Origin: Isochrysis galbana
Lineage: Eukaryota; Haptophyta; Isochrysidales; Isochrysidaceae
Direction of reading: 5' to 3'
Length of the DNA: 64,000 nt
Assembly: GCA_018136815.1 (NCBI GenBank)
Contig: CM030938.1
Coordinates: forward strand, 360,247-424,246
Shown here: positions 63,302-64,000 of the stretch, piece after piece
Numbering within the stretch: the first letter of the stretch is position 1
Layout of the letters: every line of letters starts with the position of its first letter
Position numbers and translations under genes: made by a program
The notes under the pieces: model-generated
What the model was told of the DNA's origin: nothing
The model's database searches: none
What the model saw: the letters and a program-made list of their open reading frames with translations, nothing else

Positions 63302-63697
63302 CCCGTCTGGAAGGGGAATCGCACCATAACGGAAACGAGGGGCAATCCTGCCGCGCAGGATTCCAAGAGACCTACCGAATAAGACGAAAGGAGTGCGATG
63401 TGCCTAAGGGGGAGATGCGAAGAGGTCGCAAATTAAACCTGATTGCCCCCAGAAGCAGATAAAGAACCGCAGGGGAGATAGCAAATTAAACCTATCTGCG
63501 AGGCGCCTGGGAGGAAGAAAGGTAGGGAAACTTCCCTTCTCTTTCGAGAGAAAGAGAGAGGGCGCTCCACAACCCACGATCCCATGCATCCAAGCGAAGC
63601 TTTTGACCGAGAACGAGAACGAGAGAATTATAACGATAAATACCGAACGACGAAGAGAAGAGCGAAGCCTAACGAGTGTCGATTCGCGAATGCGACA
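63302..63697 (-). repeat. Family C right arm of a 397-bp inverted repeat
   Basis: Inverted partner of 61580-61976 with tip at 63697. The sequence continues inward into the family C interior seen at 12794-13790. Confidence 0.8.
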
Positions 63698-64000
63698 CAA
63701 CTCAGTCTTGAGATCCTTAGCTCCCACTATGGCCAAGGCTGTAGACTTCGTCTTGACCGAGCTTTCGGCTCCAGCGTGAACTAAGTACTTCGGCCATCGG
63801 AGGCCACTGGGTGCGTCGAGAGTTTTGTTTTTGCCCCGCAAGAGGCAAAAGCAGCCAAAACTCTCATTGGGCTTCAAAACCAAGCTTGGTCTCCACTGAA
63901 GGTCGAAAAGAACCCATGCCAAAGAGCATTTCATCTCGTGGGAGCAAGTTCTAGGGAGCTCATCATGAGCCTCAAATCGTGTCCTCAGGTGTTTGCGGCA
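63698..64000. other. Right window edge, nothing recognised
   Basis: Mixed sequence after the family C tip; contains the short inverted pair gagttttg.ttttgc...gcaaaag..gccaaaactct (63820-63865), a possible hairpin. Confidence 0.4.

Overview
The window is nuclear DNA of a eukaryote. It has GT-AG (and some GC-AG) spliceosomal introns of about 70-200 bp, no operon logic, one 100-N scaffold gap (16401-16500), long purine/pyrimidine microsatellites and a dense load of transposable-element debris. A GC-rich unicellular flagellate alga, haptophyte-like, is the best guess: there is an AMT ammonium transporter, a MYCBPAP-like ciliary protein, SPPPP-type glycoprotein sequence and a candidate selenoprotein. 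The lineage is inferred, not proven.

Host genes from left to right: a fimbrin/plastin-like gene (CH3-CH4) behind a frame-broken tandem-repeat region (1-3136, +); a multi-pass membrane protein with a late intron (4609-6766, +); an AMT ammonium transporter in two exons (9700-11283, -); a 1257-residue polytopic membrane protein (18966-22739, -) next to a divergent two-exon patatin/cPLA2-like lipase (23793-25945, +); an FrnE/DsbA-like thioredoxin-fold protein whose first CxxC cysteine codon is TGA (27788-28429, -); a MYCBPAP-like protein (30187-33102, -); a four-exon CPBP/CAAX-type intramembrane protease (37892-39071, -); a large ankyrin gene with one repeat per exon, whose terminal part holds FG dipeptides and a Nup98-type GLEBS motif (43690-50370, -); and a three-exon phytanoyl-CoA dioxygenase-like gene (52745 to about 53830, -).

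Between the genes lies mobile DNA. Non-autonomous elements with visible target-site duplications are a 952-bp hAT element (16652-17603), a 2735-bp composite hAT element (56282-59016), a 418-bp hAT-like MITE (55821-56238), a 467-bp Tc1/mariner MITE (39463-39929) and a retroposon with 19-bp TSDs (7956-8877). Protein-bearing remnants include a hAT transposase C-terminus, a Ty3-type reverse transcriptase, a chromodomain, pogo-like transposase N-termini, a possible tyrosine recombinase and a retroelement ORF1 family. Several dispersed repeat families share an 18-bp border motif.

The two observations most worth follow-up are the FrnE-like gene with an in-frame UGA exactly at the catalytic cysteine (candidate selenoprotein), and the ankyrin-exon array apparently joined to a nucleoporin-like GLEBS/FG module that has just been tandemly duplicated.
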